From Syntrophobacterales bacterium (GTDB lineage: Bacteria; Desulfobacterota; Syntrophia; Syntrophales; UBA2210): 37,576 nt of DNA. Both the position numbers and the translations under genes were made by a program. Position 1 is the first letter of the stretch. The number at the start of each line of letters is the position of its first letter. The notes under the pieces were generated by a model. The model made no database searches, had not been told where the DNA came from, and worked only from the letters and a program-made list of their open reading frames with translations. The stretch spans positions 1 through 37,576 of the forward strand of contig JAGGXJ010000059.1 of NCBI GenBank assembly GCA_021163105.1, given 5' to 3'. This document shows, piece by piece, positions 7,952 to 18,932 of this stretch.

Positions 7952-10900
7952 GTGGAAGATATCTATGGTTTTTTCGAGAAGCCTAAGGATCCTGTAAGAT
8001 TTAATGCCATCAAAGTATCGCTGGCCTCGCCGGAAAGTATAATTTCGTGGTCCCGGGGAGAAGTTAAAAAGCCTGAGACTATAAATTACAGGACATTCAA
8101 GCCTGAAAGAGACGGACTGTTTTGTGCAAAAATATTCGGACCGGTCAAGGATTACGAGTGTCTCTGCGGTCGCTATAAGAGAATGAAACACCGCGGCATG
8201 GTGTGCGAGAAATGCGGAGTTGAAGTCATCCAGTCGAAGGTTCGCAGGGAGAGGATGGGACATATAGTCCTGGCCGCGCCTGTGGCGCATATCTGGTTTC
8301 TTAAAAGCCTGCCCAGCAGAATAGGAAATGTCCTGGATCTTACGCTGAAGGAGTTGGAGCGAGTTTTGTATTTTGAGTCGTGGATAGTTCTTGATCCGAA
8401 GGATACCCGTCTGAAAAAGAAAGAACTCCTTTCAGAAGATCAATATCTGGAAGCGCTGGATGAATACGGCGAGGATGCTTTTGAGGCAGGTATCGGTGCG
8501 GAATCTATCAGGAAGCTCCTGGAGGAAGTCAATCTGGAAGAACTGGACAATGAGCTCCGGGTCGAACTCAAGGGTGCTACTTCAGTCACCAAAAAGACAA
8601 AACTCACAAAAAGGTTGAAGGTTGTCGAAGCCTTGAAAAAATCGGGAAACAGACCCGAATGGATGACCCTCACAGTGATTCCTGTAATTCCACCTGACCT
8701 GAGACCGCTGGTTCCGCTGGATGGAGGCCGTTTTGCCACATCCGACCTGAATGATCTATACAGGAGGGTCATAAACAGGAACAATCGATTGAAACGTCTG
8801 CTGGAGCTGAATGCCCCGGAGATTATTATAAGGAATGAAAAAAGGATGCTCCAGGAAGCCGTTGATTGTCTGTTTGATAATGGAAGACGTGGTCGCGCGG
8901 TTACAGGCTCCAACAAAAGACCTTTAAAGTCTCTGTCGGACATGCTCAAAGGAAAGCAGGGAAGATTCAGGCAGAATCTACTCGGGAAGAGAGTTGATTA
9001 TTCCGGAAGGTCTGTGATTACAGTAGGACCGGATCTGAGGTTGCATCAGTGCGGGCTTCCTAAAAAGATGGCGCTCGAATTATTTAAGCCCTTTATCTAT
9101 AACAGGCTTGAGGAAAAGGGATATGTCACGACCGTAAAGAGCGCGAAAAAAATGGTCGAAAAGGAAAGCTCGGAAGTATGGGATGCCCTGGATGAAGTTG
9201 TGCGTGAATATCCCGTGTTGTTTAACAGGGCTCCAACTCTGCACAGGCTCGGTATCCAGGCTTTTGAGCCGGTACTCATCGAAGGTAAGGCGCTGCAGCT
9301 TCATCCCCTCGTTTGCGCGGCATTCAATGCGGATTTTGACGGGGATCAGATGGCAGTGCATGTACCTCTGTCGATAGAGGCGCAGGTAGAGGCAAGATGC
9401 CTCATGATGTCTACCAATAACATACTCTCCCCAGCTAATGGCAAGCCGATAATCGTTCCCAGTCAGGATATGGTCCTGGGTATATATTATATGACGAGGT
9501 CAAGGGGATATGTAAAAGGGGAAGGGATGATATTTTCCAATCCCGGCGAGGTGAGGAGAGCGTATGATGCGGAAGCGGTTGATCTTCATGCCAGGATAAA
9601 GGTTCGCATGAAAGAAGGGATGATTGACACAACCGTGGGCAGAATATTACTCTATGAAATTATTCCTGACGAGATTCCCTTTGATTTTATTAATAAGGTT
9701 ATGAATAAGAAAGAAATAGCCAACCTGATTGATTACGCTTACAGACATTCCGGGGCAAAAACAACGGTTATACTGGCAGACCAGTTGAAGGATCTTGGCT
9801 ATAAATATGCCACGATTTCCGGTCTGTCGATTGCCATAAATGATCTTGCCATTCCTGGCAGCAAAAGTGATATTGTCGACAAGGCGCAGCAAGATGTTTT
9901 GGAAATACAGAAACAGTATATGGATGGACTGATAACCGATGGTGAACGTTACAATAAGGTTATCGATATCTGGGCACATGCCACCGAGAAAGTTGCCGAT
10001 GATATGCTGAAGGATATCGGTACCGAGGAAATAAAAACTCCCGACGGGATGAAGGAACAGGCTGAGAGCTTCAACTCAATTTATATGATGGCCGATTCCG
10101 GCGCCCGTGGCAGTGCGGCTCAGACGAGGCAGCTTGCCGGCATGAGAGGTCTGATGGCAAAACCGTCAGGGGAGATTATAGAAACACCCATTACCGCTAA
10201 TTTCAGGGAGGGTCTTTCTGTTTTGCAGTATTTTATCTCCACGCATGGTGCCAGAAAAGGTCTTGCTGACACCGCTCTGAAAACGGCAAACTCCGGGTAT
10301 CTCACGAGAAGGCTTGTTGACGTGGCGCAGGATTCTATTGTTATGGAGAAGGATTGTGGAACGCTTGATGGAATTTACGTTTCAGCCCTGGTTGAGGGTG
10401 GAGAAATGATCGAAACGGTGGGTGAGCGCATTCTTGGAAGAGTTGCCCTGGAAGATATAGAAGATCCCTTTACCGGAGAAATTCTGGCAGAGGCGAATCA
10501 GGAAATTGATGAGACTATTGCTGACAGGATTGACAAGGCAGGACTGGAGAGAGTGCTTATAAGATCCGCCCTGACCTGCAAGTCGAAACATGGAATCTGC
10601 GCGCTGTGTTACGGAAGAGACTTGGCGCACGGGCATCTGGTAAATATAGGTGAGGCTGTTGGGATTATTGCCGCGCAATCCATAGGCGAACCTGGAACGC
10701 AGTTGACCATGAGAACATTCCACATTGGTGGTACGGCGAAGTTTGAAGAACACTCCACTCTGGAAGCGAGACATGATGGAGTACTTGAGTTTGTTGATCT
10801 CGATATGGCGGTGAGCAAGAATAATGAAGTCGTTGTTATGAGCAGGAATGGGGAGATTCATGTTCTGGATAAAGAGGGAAGGAATCGTGGTAAATATCCT

Positions 10901-12097
10901 GTTCCCTATGGTGCCCATTTAAAGGTTGTTGAAGGACATGACATAAAGGCGGGTACCCTGATTGCTCAATGGGATCCCTATGCGATTCCAATACTTTCCG
11001 AAATTGATGGAACCATAAAATTTGGAGATATTGTTGAAGGGAAAACAATGCAGGAACAGGTTGACGAGGTTACCGGTCTTTCGAGGAGGGTGATTGTAGA
11101 ATACAGGTCTGCCGATCTGCGCCCCAGGGTTTCGATAAAAGACAGGGATGGAAAAACAACCAGGGTTCCTGGAACGCATAAAATCGCGCGGCACCTGCTG
11201 CCTGTGGGAGCGAACATTGATGTTTCAGAGGGTGATGAGATAAAAGCAGGCGATATTATCGCCAGGATTCCCAGAGAAACCACAAAGACGAAGGATATTA
11301 CGGGGGGGCTCCCGCGTGTCGCGGAGCTCTTTGAGGCGAGGAAGCCGAAAGAATATGCCATAATAGCCGAGATAGACGGAGAGATTTCTTACGGTGACGA
11401 TACCAAGGGAAAAAGAAAGATAATCATAACGCCTGACGTGGGAGACCCGAAGGAATATTTAATTGCCAAGGGAAAGCATATCAGTGTCCAAGAGGGTGAC
11501 AGAGTTGTAGCGGGTCAGTCCCTGATGGATGGATTGAGTAATCCCCATGACATGCTCAGTATAAAGGGCGAGAAAGCACTGGCAAGTTATATGGTCGACG
11601 AGGTGCAGGAAGTTTACAGATTGCAGGGAGTCAAGATCAATGACAAACACATAGAGATTATAGTGCGACAGATGCTCAAGAAGGTAAGAATAACAGATTC
11701 CGGTGACACCTCTTTTCTCGTGAATGAACAGGTAGATAAGAACAGGTTTGAAGAGGAAAATGAAGAAGCTGTTAACAAGAAGAGGAAACCGGCAACGGCC
11801 GTGCCTGTACTTCTTGGCATTACAAAGGCATCGCTTCATACCGACAGCTTCATATCCGCGGCATCTTTCCAGGAAACAACCCGTGTGCTTACAGAGGCTG
11901 CCCTATCCGGAAAGGTGGATTACCTTAGAGGTCTTAAGGAAAATGTGATTATGGGCAGGTTGATTCCTGCCGGCACGGGACTTCCCATGTATAAGAAGCT
12001 GGGAATAGACGTTAAGGACGAAAATCCGGTTTCTGAAGATCAGCAAATAAATGAAGAAAATATTGAGAAAAACCTTGACAGTCAAGTTGCGAATTGA
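7952..12097 (+). CDS. rpoC: DNA-directed RNA polymerase subunit beta'
   Basis: The beta' subunit (1381 aa) carries the catalytic magnesium. N-terminal zinc ligands C70, C72, C85 and C88 match E. coli numbering. The catalytic loop NADFDGD places aspartates at 461, 463 and 465. The bridge-helix/trigger-loop region includes [20 protein letters not shown], and the second zinc site is CGTLDG with [15 protein letters not shown]. The C-terminal region ends in a short acidic tail. The start is GTG 7952, 9 nt after AAAGGGAG (7935-7942). No frameshift or insertion is seen. Confidence 0.99.
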   Translation: MEDIYGFFEKPKDPVRFNAIKVSLASPESIISWSRGEVKKPETINYRTFKPERDGLFCAKIFGPVKDYECLCGRYKRMKHRGMVCEKCGVEVIQSKVRRERMGHIVLAAPVAHIWFLKSLPSRIGNVLDLTLKELERVLYFESWIVLDPKDTRLKKKELLSEDQYLEALDEYGEDAFEAGIGAESIRKLLEEVNLEELDNELRVELKGATSVTKKTKLTKRLKVVEALKKSGNRPEWMTLTVIPVIPPDLRPLVPLDGGRFATSDLNDLYRRVINRNNRLKRLLELNAPEIIIRNEKRMLQEAVDCLFDNGRRGRAVTGSNKRPLKSLSDMLKGKQGRFRQNLLGKRVDYSGRSVITVGPDLRLHQCGLPKKMALELFKPFIYNRLEEKGYVTTVKSAKKMVEKESSEVWDALDEVVREYPVLFNRAPTLHRLGIQAFEPVLIEGKALQLHPLVCAAFNADFDGDQMAVHVPLSIEAQVEARCLMMSTNNILSPANGKPIIVPSQDMVLGIYYMTRSRGYVKGEGMIFSNPGEVRRAYDAEAVDLHARIKVRMKEGMIDTTVGRILLYEIIPDEIPFDFINKVMNKKEIANLIDYAYRHSGAKTTVILADQLKDLGYKYATISGLSIAINDLAIPGSKSDIVDKAQQDVLEIQKQYMDGLITDGERYNKVIDIWAHATEKVADDMLKDIGTEEIKTPDGMKEQAESFNSIYMMADSGARGSAAQTRQLAGMRGLMAKPSGEIIETPITANFREGLSVLQYFISTHGARKGLADTALKTANSGYLTRRLVDVAQDSIVMEKDCGTLDGIYVSALVEGGEMIETVGERILGRVALEDIEDPFTGEILAEANQEIDETIADRIDKAGLERVLIRSALTCKSKHGICALCYGRDLAHGHLVNIGEAVGIIAAQSIGEPGTQLTMRTFHIGGTAKFEEHSTLEARHDGVLEFVDLDMAVSKNNEVVVMSRNGEIHVLDKEGRNRGKYPVPYGAHLKVVEGHDIKAGTLIAQWDPYAIPILSEIDGTIKFGDIVEGKTMQEQVDEVTGLSRRVIVEYRSADLRPRVSIKDRDGKTTRVPGTHKIARHLLPVGANIDVSEGDEIKAGDIIARIPRETTKTKDITGGLPRVAELFEARKPKEYAIIAEIDGEISYGDDTKGKRKIIITPDVGDPKEYLIAKGKHISVQEGDRVVAGQSLMDGLSNPHDMLSIKGEKALASYMVDEVQEVYRLQGVKINDKHIEIIVRQMLKKVRITDSGDTSFLVNEQVDKNRFEEENEEAVNKKRKPATAVPVLLGITKASLHTDSFISAASFQETTRVLTEAALSGKVDYLRGLKENVIMGRLIPAGTGLPMYKKLGIDVKDENPVSEDQQINEENIEKNLDSQVAN

Positions 12098-12103
12098 TAC
12101 AAA

Positions 12104-12143
12104 CCGCTACTTTGCTGTACGTCAGTTTCTGAAGATGTAGCGG
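12104..12143 (+). repeat. Small inverted repeat between rpoC and rpsL
   Basis: CCGCTAC (12104-12110) is perfectly complementary to GTAGCGG (12137-12143), leaving a 26-nt loop. There is no T-run, so it is not a terminator. Its place just after the rpoC stop and before the rpsL Shine-Dalgarno suggests an mRNA processing or translational control structure; this is inference. Confidence 0.4.
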
Positions 12144-12163
12144 GAAGGATTTGTGGAGGGATA

Positions 12164-12535
12164 ATGCCTACGATAAACCAATTGATACGCAAGGGCAGAT
12201 CAAAATTAAAGAAGAAAACTTCGGCGCCGGCTCTTGCCAGTTGCCCCCAGAGAAGAGGTGTTTGTGTCAGGGTGTATACCACTACACCCAAGAAGCCGAA
12301 TTCTGCCCTGAGAAAGGTAGCCAGGGTTCGTCTTACCAGCGGGTACGAGATTACCTCATATATACCGGGCATAGGACATAATCTTCAGGAGCATTCTGTT
12401 GTTCTTGTAAGGGGAGGCAGAGTTAAAGATCTTCCCGGAGTCAGATATCATGTAGTAAGGGGTTCTCTTGATGCCGTAGGAGTTCAGAACAGAAAACAGG
12501 GCAGGTCGAAATACGGCTCCAAAAAACCTAAGTAG
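12164..12535 (+). CDS. rpsL: 30S ribosomal protein S12
   Basis: S12 (123 aa) sits at the decoding centre and is the streptomycin-resistance protein. It begins [12 protein letters not shown] and contains the [18 protein letters not shown] loop with lysine at the classic resistance position. The second loop ([22 protein letters not shown]) is also intact, consistent with a drug-sensitive form. GGAGGG (12155-12160) precedes ATG 12164. It opens the str-type cluster and is followed by rpsG after 14 nt. Confidence 0.98.
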   Translation: MPTINQLIRKGRSKLKKKTSAPALASCPQRRGVCVRVYTTTPKKPNSALRKVARVRLTSGYEITSYIPGIGHNLQEHSVVLVRGGRVKDLPGVRYHVVRGSLDAVGVQNRKQGRSKYGSKKPK

Positions 12536-12549
12536 ACAGGAATAGTTAT

Positions 12550-13020
12550 ATGTCGAGGAGAAGAGAAGTAACAAAAAGAAAAATACTGGCTGATCCAAAG
12601 TACGACAGTATTCTGGTTGCCAGGTTTATTAATAATCTGCTGAAAAAGGGAAAGAAAAGCGTTGCCGAGTCCATACTATACGGTGCCTTTGACATTATAG
12701 AAAATAAGGTAAAGGGATCACCACTTGAAGTTTTCGAGAAGGCCATGGATAATGTAAGACCTGTCCTTGAGGTGAAATCAAAACGTATAGGTGGCGCCAC
12801 ATATCAGGTTCCTACGGAGGTGTTGCCGGACAGGAGACAAGCCCTTGCGATCAGATGGCTGATAGGGAATGCTCACTCGCGTGCCGGTAAGAGCATGATG
12901 GAAAAAATGGCAGCTGAGCTTATGGACGCGGCTGCAGGCAGGGGAGCGTCTGTTAAGAAGAGAGAAGACACCCACAAAATGGCTGAGGCAAACAAAGCAT
13001 TTGCCCATTACAGATTTTAG
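12550..13020 (+). CDS. rpsG: 30S ribosomal protein S7
   Basis: S7 (156 aa) nucleates assembly of the 30S head and contacts E-site tRNA. In E. coli it is the translational repressor of the str operon. Typical blocks are the N-terminal [39 protein letters not shown]-like [14 protein letters not shown], and the C-terminal [19 protein letters not shown]. Length equals the usual bacterial S7. The next gene is tuf, 137 nt away, rather than fusA as in most bacteria. Confidence 0.98.
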   Translation: MSRRREVTKRKILADPKYDSILVARFINNLLKKGKKSVAESILYGAFDIIENKVKGSPLEVFEKAMDNVRPVLEVKSKRIGGATYQVPTEVLPDRRQALAIRWLIGNAHSRAGKSMMEKMAAELMDAAAGRGASVKKREDTHKMAEANKAFAHYRF

Positions 13021-13157
13021 GGTTCAGCTCGCGGGTCGGGATTTCATGTGGTTTTGATGTTAGGGTGAGTTGAAACGAGATATATTCGGGAGTAGAAAGA
13101 AAAGTTATTAAAACAGGGGAATCAATTAACCATTTTTAATTAAAGGAGGTAATGGTT

Positions 13158-14351
13158 ATGGCAAAGAAAAAATTTGAAAGAACTAAACCGCATCTGAATA
13201 TCGGAACCATTGGACACGTGGATCACGGCAAAACTACATTGACCGCGGCTATAACAAAAAACCTGGCCGCTAAGGGATTTGCCGAATATATGCCCTTTGA
13301 TTCAATTGACAATGCCCCTGAGGAGAAGGAAAGGGGTGTTACCATAAATATAGCGCATGTTGAGTATGAAACCGAGAAGAGACATTATGCTCATGTCGAT
13401 TGCCCGGGGCATGCTGACTACATAAAGAATATGATATCCGGTGCCGCCCATATGGATGGCACCATACTGGTAGTGGCGGCCTCAGATGGCCCTATGCCAC
13501 AAACGAGGGAACACATACTCCTGGCCAGGCAGGTTCAGGTACCATATATTATCGTTTACATGAATAAGGTTGACCTAGTAGATGACCCGGAGCTTCTCGA
13601 TCTTGTTGAGCTTGAGCTGAGAGAGCTCCTGACGGATTATAATTTCCCGGGTGATGATATTCCGATTATAAGGGGATCGGCATTGAAAGCCCTCGAAAGC
13701 GATGATCCTGATTCTGAAGATGTTAAAAGTATCTGGGAACTGATCGATGCCGTTGATACCTATATTCCGGAACCTGTCAGAGATCTTGATAAGCCCTTTC
13801 TTATGCCTGTCGGCGATGTGTTTACTATTTCCGGACGAGGAACGGTTGTTACCGGTCGGGTTGACAGGGGAGTTGTCAAGACAGGTGAGGAAGTTGAAAT
13901 AGTAGGGATCAGGCCCACATCTAAAACAGTATGCACCGGTGTGGAAATGTTCCGCAAGACCCTTGATGAGGGAAGGGCCGGCGACGATGTTGGTCTCCTC
14001 TTGAGAGGCATAAAACGGGAAGATGTTGAAAGAGGCCAGGTTGTCGCAAAGCCCGGTTCAATTACCCCTCATACCAAGTTCAAGGCTCAGGTCTATGTTC
14101 TCACGAAGGAAGAAGGTGGAAGGCATACCCCCTTCTTCAACGGTTATCGTCCACAATTCTATTTCAGGACAACGGATGTGACGGGGATTGCCACTCTTCC
14201 GGAAGGCGTTGAAATGGTAATGCCCGGTGACAATGTGGAAATAGTGGCTGAGCTGATAACACCCATCGCCATGGAGGATCAGTTGCGATTCGCTATTCGT
14301 GAGGGTGGCAGGACTGTTGGAGCTGGTGTCGTCAGCGAGATTATAGAATAG
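13158..14351 (+). CDS. tuf: Translation elongation factor Tu
   Basis: EF-Tu (397 aa) is the GTPase that delivers aminoacyl-tRNA to the ribosome. G-motifs are intact: GHVDHGKT (19-26), DCPGH (81-85), NKVD (136-139) and the SAL motif near 174. Domains II and III are complete, ending [10 protein letters not shown]. Two in-frame ATGs exist at 13152 and 13158. AGGAGG (13144-13149) is 8 nt from the second but only 2 nt from the first, and [12 protein letters not shown] is the family N-terminus, so 13158 is chosen. It is flanked by rpsG and rpsJ, with no fusA beside it. Confidence 0.98.
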   Translation: MAKKKFERTKPHLNIGTIGHVDHGKTTLTAAITKNLAAKGFAEYMPFDSIDNAPEEKERGVTINIAHVEYETEKRHYAHVDCPGHADYIKNMISGAAHMDGTILVVAASDGPMPQTREHILLARQVQVPYIIVYMNKVDLVDDPELLDLVELELRELLTDYNFPGDDIPIIRGSALKALESDDPDSEDVKSIWELIDAVDTYIPEPVRDLDKPFLMPVGDVFTISGRGTVVTGRVDRGVVKTGEEVEIVGIRPTSKTVCTGVEMFRKTLDEGRAGDDVGLLLRGIKREDVERGQVVAKPGSITPHTKFKAQVYVLTKEEGGRHTPFFNGYRPQFYFRTTDVTGIATLPEGVEMVMPGDNVEIVAELITPIAMEDQLRFAIREGGRTVGAGVVSEIIE

Positions 14352-14375
14352 AGAACGGATCTGGTAAAGGATTAG

Positions 14376-14684
14376 ATGGAAAATCAAAAGATACGAATTC
14401 GTCTCAAGGCTTATGATTATAAGTTGCTTGACAGGTCGGCGCAGGACATTGTGGAAACTGCGAAGAGAACAGGAGCGCGTGTTGCGGGTCCAATTCCTCT
14501 TCCAACTGTGATAAATAAGTATTGTGTAAACAGGTCCCCTAATGTTGACAAGAAGTCCAGGGAGCAGTTTGAAATCAGAACGCATAAGAGACTTATAGAT
14601 ATTGTTGAGCCGACGCAGGCGACGGTTGACACGTTAATGAAGCTTGACCTTTCAGCCGGTGTTGATGTGGAAATAAAGTTATAG
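14376..14684 (+). CDS. rpsJ: 30S ribosomal protein S10
   Basis: S10 (102 aa), also known as NusE, is a head protein of the 30S subunit and the partner of NusG and NusB in antitermination complexes. The sequence [16 protein letters not shown], the PLPT loop and the [14 protein letters not shown] block are typical. Length matches the family. It lies 24 nt after tuf, so it is probably transcribed with the str cluster. An 87-nt spacer with a terminator-like hairpin separates it from rplC, an unusual break inside the S10 cluster. Confidence 0.98.
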   Translation: MENQKIRIRLKAYDYKLLDRSAQDIVETAKRTGARVAGPIPLPTVINKYCVNRSPNVDKKSREQFEIRTHKRLIDIVEPTQATVDTLMKLDLSAGVDVEIKL

Positions 14685-14701
14685 GCTTATCGGATGATAG
14701 C

Positions 14702-14739
14702 GAGGAGATGATTTTTCAAGTTTCATCTCCTCATTTTTT
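14702..14739 (+). terminator. Intrinsic-terminator-like hairpin between rpsJ and rplC
   Basis: GAGGAGATGA (14702-14711) is perfectly complementary to TCATCTCCTC (14723-14732), with an 11-nt loop. A and then six T (14734-14739) follow. This has the form of a Rho-independent terminator or attenuator. It could end str-rpsJ transcription partially, or be the attenuation site of the remaining S10 cluster. Confidence 0.65.
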
Positions 14740-14771
14740 GCTGGAAAAGTATATGGGAAGTCGTAGATGTC

Positions 14772-15401
14772 ATGGAAAAGGGACTGATAGGCAAAAAGTT
14801 GGGGATGACACAAATATTCTGGGATGACGGGTCCGTTATTCCGGTGACTGTTATTGAGGCTGGACCCTGTGTTGTCGTACAGAAGAAAACTGGTGAAGTG
14901 GACGGGTATGATGCCCTGCAACTCGGGTTTGACCGGGCAAGGGAAAAGAGGGTCAATAAACCCCTCAAGGGGCATTTCAAAAAAGCCGACAAGGGATATT
15001 TCAGAATTCTCAAGGAGTTTAAGCTGGAATCCTCCAATGATTATGAGGTGGGCTCGGAGCTGAAAGCAGATATTTTTAAGGTGGGTGACTATATAGATGT
15101 AGTTGGAACGACCAGAGGGAAGGGGTTTGCCGGTGTAGTAAAGAGATACGGATTTCGTGGCGGGCCTTCCGGTCATGGCTCAATGTTTCACAGGGCACCG
15201 GGATCTGTAGGGGCCAGCGCATGGCCGTCCCGGGTTTTTAAGGGTAAAAGAATGCCCGGACATATGGGTAATCGCAGACAGACCGTGCAGAATCTGATGG
15301 TGGTAGGTATAAAGCCGGAGGAAAACCTTATTCTGGTGAAAGGTTCCGTTGCCAGCAGCAAGAATGGCATCGTTCTCATTAAGGACGCTATTAAAATATA
15401 A
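14772..15401 (+). CDS. rplC: 50S ribosomal protein L3
   Basis: L3 (209 aa) is an early-assembly protein whose extension approaches the peptidyl-transferase centre. It begins [20 protein letters not shown]. The conserved long loop is present: [22 protein letters not shown], then [11 protein letters not shown] and KRMPGHMGN, carrying the Gln/Gly-rich tip region. Length is standard. ATG 14772 follows weak purine stretches only. rplD begins 9 nt downstream, so the two are coupled. Confidence 0.98.
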   Translation: MEKGLIGKKLGMTQIFWDDGSVIPVTVIEAGPCVVVQKKTGEVDGYDALQLGFDRAREKRVNKPLKGHFKKADKGYFRILKEFKLESSNDYEVGSELKADIFKVGDYIDVVGTTRGKGFAGVVKRYGFRGGPSGHGSMFHRAPGSVGASAWPSRVFKGKRMPGHMGNRRQTVQNLMVVGIKPEENLILVKGSVASSKNGIVLIKDAIKI

Positions 15402-15410
15402 GGATATTGA

Positions 15411-16043
15411 GTGGTAAAAATGCCGGTTTTAAATGTATACGATATAGAGAAAACTAAAATAGCCGAGTTGGAGCTCAGTGATCGTGTCTTTGGCGCCGAA
15501 GTTAATGAGCATATACTTTATGAAGTTGTCAAGATGCAGCTTGCGTGCAGAAGGCAGGGCAGTGCTTCCACAAAGTGCAGAAGCGATGTGCGTGGTGGCG
15601 GCAGGAAGCCGTGGCGCCAGAAGGGGACAGGGAGAGCAAGGGCCGGCACGAACCGATCTCCCCTGTGGAGAGGTGGCGGGATTGTGTTTGGTCCCAAGCC
15701 CAGAGATTATTCTTACAAAGTTCCGAAAAAGGTAAGGAAAGCCGCGTTAAGATCCGCTCTGAGCATGAAGGTTCAAGAGGACAAGGTGATAATTCTCAGG
15801 GACTTTCCCATGGATCAAATAAAGACTAAGAAGTTTCAGGAGATTCTTGACAGGCTTGAGCTTGGCAATGCCCTCTTTGTGCTGGATGAGAGGAACGCCA
15901 TCTTGGAAAAATCTTCTAGAAATATCAAAGATGTGAAGATGATGCGATCAGAGGGTATCAATGTGTATGATCTGCTCAAGTATGACAATCTTGTTCTCCT
16001 GGAACCCTCTATAAAAAAGATAGAAGGGGCGTTGTTGTCATAA
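15411..16043 (+). CDS. rplD: 50S ribosomal protein L4
   Basis: L4 (210 aa) lines the nascent-peptide exit tunnel. In E. coli it represses the S10 operon by attenuation and translational block. The conserved tunnel loop (RRQGSASTKCRSDVRGGGRKPWRQKGTGRARAG) lies near residues 43-79. The C-terminal part carries the NVYDLLKYDNLVL motif. GTG 15411 is 6 nt after AAGGA (15400-15404). The internal ATG 15420 is a less well placed alternative. The stop overlaps the rplW start as TAATG. Confidence 0.96.
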   Translation: MVKMPVLNVYDIEKTKIAELELSDRVFGAEVNEHILYEVVKMQLACRRQGSASTKCRSDVRGGGRKPWRQKGTGRARAGTNRSPLWRGGGIVFGPKPRDYSYKVPKKVRKAALRSALSMKVQEDKVIILRDFPMDQIKTKKFQEILDRLELGNALFVLDERNAILEKSSRNIKDVKMMRSEGINVYDLLKYDNLVLLEPSIKKIEGALLS

Positions 16044-16330
16044 TGGATATATATTCCGTCATAAGAAGGCCGCTTGTTACAGAGAAAAGCACCATTGCCA
16101 GAGATGAAGAAAATAAACATCTTTTTGAGGTGGATCGAAGGGCGACCAAGATAGAAATACGCAATGCTGTGGAAAAAATATTCAAGGTTCGTGTTGTGAA
16201 TGTCCACACCATGAATATGACCGGCAAAAAGAAAAGACATGGGAGAATTGCAGGTAGAAGGCGTAACTGGAAAAAGGCTGTGATTACTCTCGCCCCCGGA
16301 GGTTTGATTGAGGTTTATGAGGGAGTATAG
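16043..16330 (+). CDS. rplW: 50S ribosomal protein L23
   Basis: L23 (95 aa) sits at the tunnel exit and docks trigger factor and SRP. It begins [17 protein letters not shown], and the core [24 protein letters not shown] is typical. A basic extended loop, [19 protein letters not shown], reaches into the rRNA. Its ATG overlaps the rplD stop by 1 nt (TAATG), so translation is coupled. Length is normal for the family. Confidence 0.97.
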   Translation: MDIYSVIRRPLVTEKSTIARDEENKHLFEVDRRATKIEIRNAVEKIFKVRVVNVHTMNMTGKKKRHGRIAGRRRNWKKAVITLAPGGLIEVYEGV

Positions 16331-16353
16331 GAAAAAGGAGTTTTGCGAAAGAT

Positions 16354-17175
16354 ATGGCACTGAAAACATATAAACCAACATCGCCGGGCAGAAGATTTCA
16401 GACCGGGTTCACCTTTGAGGAAATAACAAAATCTGAACCTGAAAAGAGTCTTGTAAAACCGATGAAGAAGACCGGCGGGCGGAACAATCTGGGGCGGATG
16501 ACAAGCAGGCATATCGGCGGCGGGCATAAAAGAAAATTCAGGGTTATAGACTTCAAACGCGATAAGATGAATATTCCCGCCAAAGTGGCAGCAATTGAGT
16601 ATGACCCGAATAGATCCTCAAGGATAGCACTTCTTCATTACGTGGATGGAGAAAAAAGATATATACTTGCTCCGCTGGGTATTGAAGTAGGAGATACTGT
16701 TATCAGTGGCGAGAAAGAGGATATAAAAACAGGGAACACTATTCCTCTGAGAAATATACCCCTGGGTTCTTTGATCCATAATCTTGAGCTTAAAATAGGT
16801 AAAGGCGGGCAATTGATTCGCAGTGCCGGTTCCTATGGACAGCTTATGGCAAAAGAGGGGTCTTATGCCCAGGTTCGATTACCTTCGGGGGAAGTCCGAA
16901 AAATTCTGATGGGGTGCAAAGCCACAATAGGCCAGATCGGTAACGTTGAGCACGAGAATTTGAGTATTGGAAAGGCGGGCCGGACAAGATGGATGGGCAG
17001 GAGGCCCAAGGTTCGAGGAGTGGTTATGAACCCTGTTGACCATCCAATGGGCGGCGGTGAGGGCAAGTCGTCCGGCGGCAGGCACCCCTGCACCCCGTGG
17101 GGAGTTCCCACCAAGGGTTACAAGACGAGAAAGAACAGGAATTCTGATAAATATATCGTGAAGAAAAGAGGGTAG
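16354..17175 (+). CDS. rplB: 50S ribosomal protein L2
   Basis: L2 (273 aa) is a primary 23S rRNA-binding protein needed for subunit association and peptidyl-transferase assembly. It starts [15 protein letters not shown]. The [19 protein letters not shown] block, the RVIDFKRDK block and the C-terminal [16 protein letters not shown] loop (about residues 229-244) with its conserved histidine are present. It ends in a basic tail, YIVKKRG. GGAG about 14 nt upstream is a loose Shine-Dalgarno. rpsS starts 3 nt after the stop. Confidence 0.98.
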   Translation: MALKTYKPTSPGRRFQTGFTFEEITKSEPEKSLVKPMKKTGGRNNLGRMTSRHIGGGHKRKFRVIDFKRDKMNIPAKVAAIEYDPNRSSRIALLHYVDGEKRYILAPLGIEVGDTVISGEKEDIKTGNTIPLRNIPLGSLIHNLELKIGKGGQLIRSAGSYGQLMAKEGSYAQVRLPSGEVRKILMGCKATIGQIGNVEHENLSIGKAGRTRWMGRRPKVRGVVMNPVDHPMGGGEGKSSGGRHPCTPWGVPTKGYKTRKNRNSDKYIVKKRG

Positions 17176-17178
17176 AGT

Positions 17179-17463
17179 GTGTCGCGTTCAATAAAAAAAG
17201 GTCCTTATATTAGTGAAAAGCTTCTTAAGAAGGTGCGGTCGGCCGAGGCTGCAGGGAGCAGGGCAGTGATAAAAACATGGTCCCGTCGTTCTATGGTTGC
17301 TCCCGAGCTTGTAGGCCATACATTCGCGATACATAATGGGAAGAAATTCATCCCTGTATATATGACTGAAGAAATGGTTGGGCATAAACTGGGTGAATTT
17401 GCGCCAACGAGAACCTTTTACAGTCATGCGGGAGACAGAAAAACAAGGCTGAAAACAAGATAG
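17179..17463 (+). CDS. rpsS: 30S ribosomal protein S19
   Basis: S19 (94 aa) forms a head complex with S13 near the A and P sites. [19 protein letters not shown] at the N-terminus, the KTWSRRSMV block, and [21 protein letters not shown] at the C-terminus are diagnostic. The start is GTG 17179, 6 nt after GAGGG (17168-17172) at the end of rplB. Spacing to rplB is 3 nt and to rplV 30 nt. Length is standard. Confidence 0.97.
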   Translation: MSRSIKKGPYISEKLLKKVRSAEAAGSRAVIKTWSRRSMVAPELVGHTFAIHNGKKFIPVYMTEEMVGHKLGEFAPTRTFYSHAGDRKTRLKTR

Positions 17464-17493
17464 ACCGGATCAGCATGTGGGGTTTTGTGATAG

Positions 17494-17826
17494 ATGGAAA
17501 CTAAAGCCGTTGCTAAATATGTTCGGATATCACCGCAGAAAGCAAGGTTGGTGGTTGATCTGATAAGAGGGAAGAAGGCCGGGGAAGCGGATACGATGCT
17601 CGGGTTTACACATAAAAAGGCCGCGAGCATTGTGCAAAAGGTTTTGAAATCCGCGATGGCTAATGCAGTACAGAATCCCAATATGGATGAAAATGTACTT
17701 TATGTAAAAGAAATATTTGTGGATCAGGGCCCTACGCTGAAAAGATGGAGGGCAAGGGCACAGGGAAGAGCAACCCCCATAAAGAAAAGAACAAGCCACA
17801 TAACAGTGGTACTTGGCGAAGGGTAA
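17494..17826 (+). CDS. rplV: 50S ribosomal protein L22
   Basis: L22 (110 aa) lines the exit tunnel with L4 and is a site of macrolide resistance. The N-terminus is [27 protein letters not shown]. The C-terminal beta-hairpin loop near residues 78-96 ([21 protein letters not shown]) is intact, with no insertion or deletion of the kind linked to erythromycin resistance. It lies between rpsS and rpsC in standard order. Confidence 0.98.
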   Translation: METKAVAKYVRISPQKARLVVDLIRGKKAGEADTMLGFTHKKAASIVQKVLKSAMANAVQNPNMDENVLYVKEIFVDQGPTLKRWRARAQGRATPIKKRTSHITVVLGEG

Positions 17827-17845
17827 TCTGTAAGGAGGTAAAGGT

Positions 17846-18502
17846 TTGGGACAAAAAGTAAATCCCATCGGGTTCAGGCTTGGCATTAATAAGACTTGGA
17901 GCTCAAAGTGGTTCGCGCAGCGCAACTACAGTGAGTTGCTTCATGAAGATATACGGGTCAGAAAACATATAAAAGACAAGTTTTTCCACGCAGGGATCTC
18001 CAGGATAGAAATTGAAAGAGCTTCCGACAAAGCCAAGATTAACATTTATACGGCGCGTCCCGGCATTATCATCGGGAGAAAAGGGACGGAAATAGAGAAG
18101 GTAAAAAAAGACATCGAAGGAGTCATGACGGGGGATATCATCATAAATATACTGGAGGTGCGCAAGCCGGAGACAGATGCTCAGCTTGTAGCCGAAAATA
18201 TCGCATTACAACTTGTAAGACGGGTAAGCTTCAGGCGGGCCATGAAGAGGGGTGTTACCACGGCCATGAAGTTTGGCGTCAAGGGTATCAGGGTTGCCTG
18301 TGCAGGGAGATTGGGAGGCGCGGAAATGGCCAGAAAAGAATGGTATAGAGAAGGCAGAGTTCCACTCCATACATTGCGGGCGGATATTGATTACGGTTTT
18401 GCCGAGGCCCGTACAACCTATGGGATCATAGGCGTCAAGGTTTTGATATTTAATGGCGAAATTTTACCGGACAAGAAAAACAGCTTGAGCCCCCAGGGAT
18501 AG
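17846..18502 (+). CDS. rpsC: 30S ribosomal protein S3
   Basis: S3 (218 aa) lines the mRNA entry channel and has mRNA helicase activity with S4 and S5. [18 protein letters not shown] opens the protein. A KH domain with [16 protein letters not shown] (about residues 70-85) follows, then the C-terminal [21 protein letters not shown] and the [13 protein letters not shown] block. The start is TTG 17846, 7 nt after AAGGAGG (17832-17838), a strong site that compensates for the rare start codon. Confidence 0.98.
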   Translation: MGQKVNPIGFRLGINKTWSSKWFAQRNYSELLHEDIRVRKHIKDKFFHAGISRIEIERASDKAKINIYTARPGIIIGRKGTEIEKVKKDIEGVMTGDIIINILEVRKPETDAQLVAENIALQLVRRVSFRRAMKRGVTTAMKFGVKGIRVACAGRLGGAEMARKEWYREGRVPLHTLRADIDYGFAEARTTYGIIGVKVLIFNGEILPDKKNSLSPQG

Positions 18503-18509
18503 GATTATT

Positions 18510-18932
18510 ATGTTAGCACCAAAGAGAGTAAAATATAGAAAGCTTCAGAAAGGCCGCATAAAAGGCCGTGCTCACAAGGGCATCAAAGTGGACTTCGGTG
18601 AATATGGACTTCAGGCAATGGGAAATGGCCGGATCACGGCACGGCAGATTGAGTCGGCTCGTATTGCGATAACTCGTCATGTCAGGCGTGGAGGCAAGAT
18701 ATGGATACGGATCTTTCCCCATAAGTCGGTAACAAAAAAACCGGCGGAAACCCGCATGGGAAAAGGGAAGGGATCTCCTGAAGAATGGGTTGCCATAGTC
18801 AAAAAGGGCATGGTTCTCTATGAAATGGAGGGAATTACGGAAGATGTTGCTCGCGAGGCATTGAGGTTGGCATCGCACAAACTTCCTGTTGCGACCAGAT
18901 TTCTTTCCAGGGAGATATTTGATGAGAATTAA
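18510..18932 (+). CDS. rplP: 50S ribosomal protein L16
   Basis: L16 (140 aa) helps position aminoacyl-tRNA in the A site and organises the peptidyl-transferase region. It begins [16 protein letters not shown] and contains [35 protein letters not shown]-type sequence. The [14 protein letters not shown] loop, whose neighbouring arginine (near E. coli R81) is hydroxylated in some bacteria, is intact. The last codons overlap the first 11 nt of rpmC, so L16 and L29 are translationally coupled. Confidence 0.98.
   Translation: MLAPKRVKYRKLQKGRIKGRAHKGIKVDFGEYGLQAMGNGRITARQIESARIAITRHVRRGGKIWIRIFPHKSVTKKPAETRMGKGKGSPEEWVAIVKKGMVLYEMEGITEDVAREALRLASHKLPVATRFLSREIFDEN

Noticed and set aside
10382-10918. 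178-residue minus-strand open frame in rpoC
   Set aside because: It is a shadow frame, low in recognisable protein features, across the beta' zinc and trigger-loop region.
13050-13090. Promoter upstream of tuf
   Set aside because: TTGATG and TATATT are present, but the spacing is about 21 nt, outside the usual 16-18 nt range.
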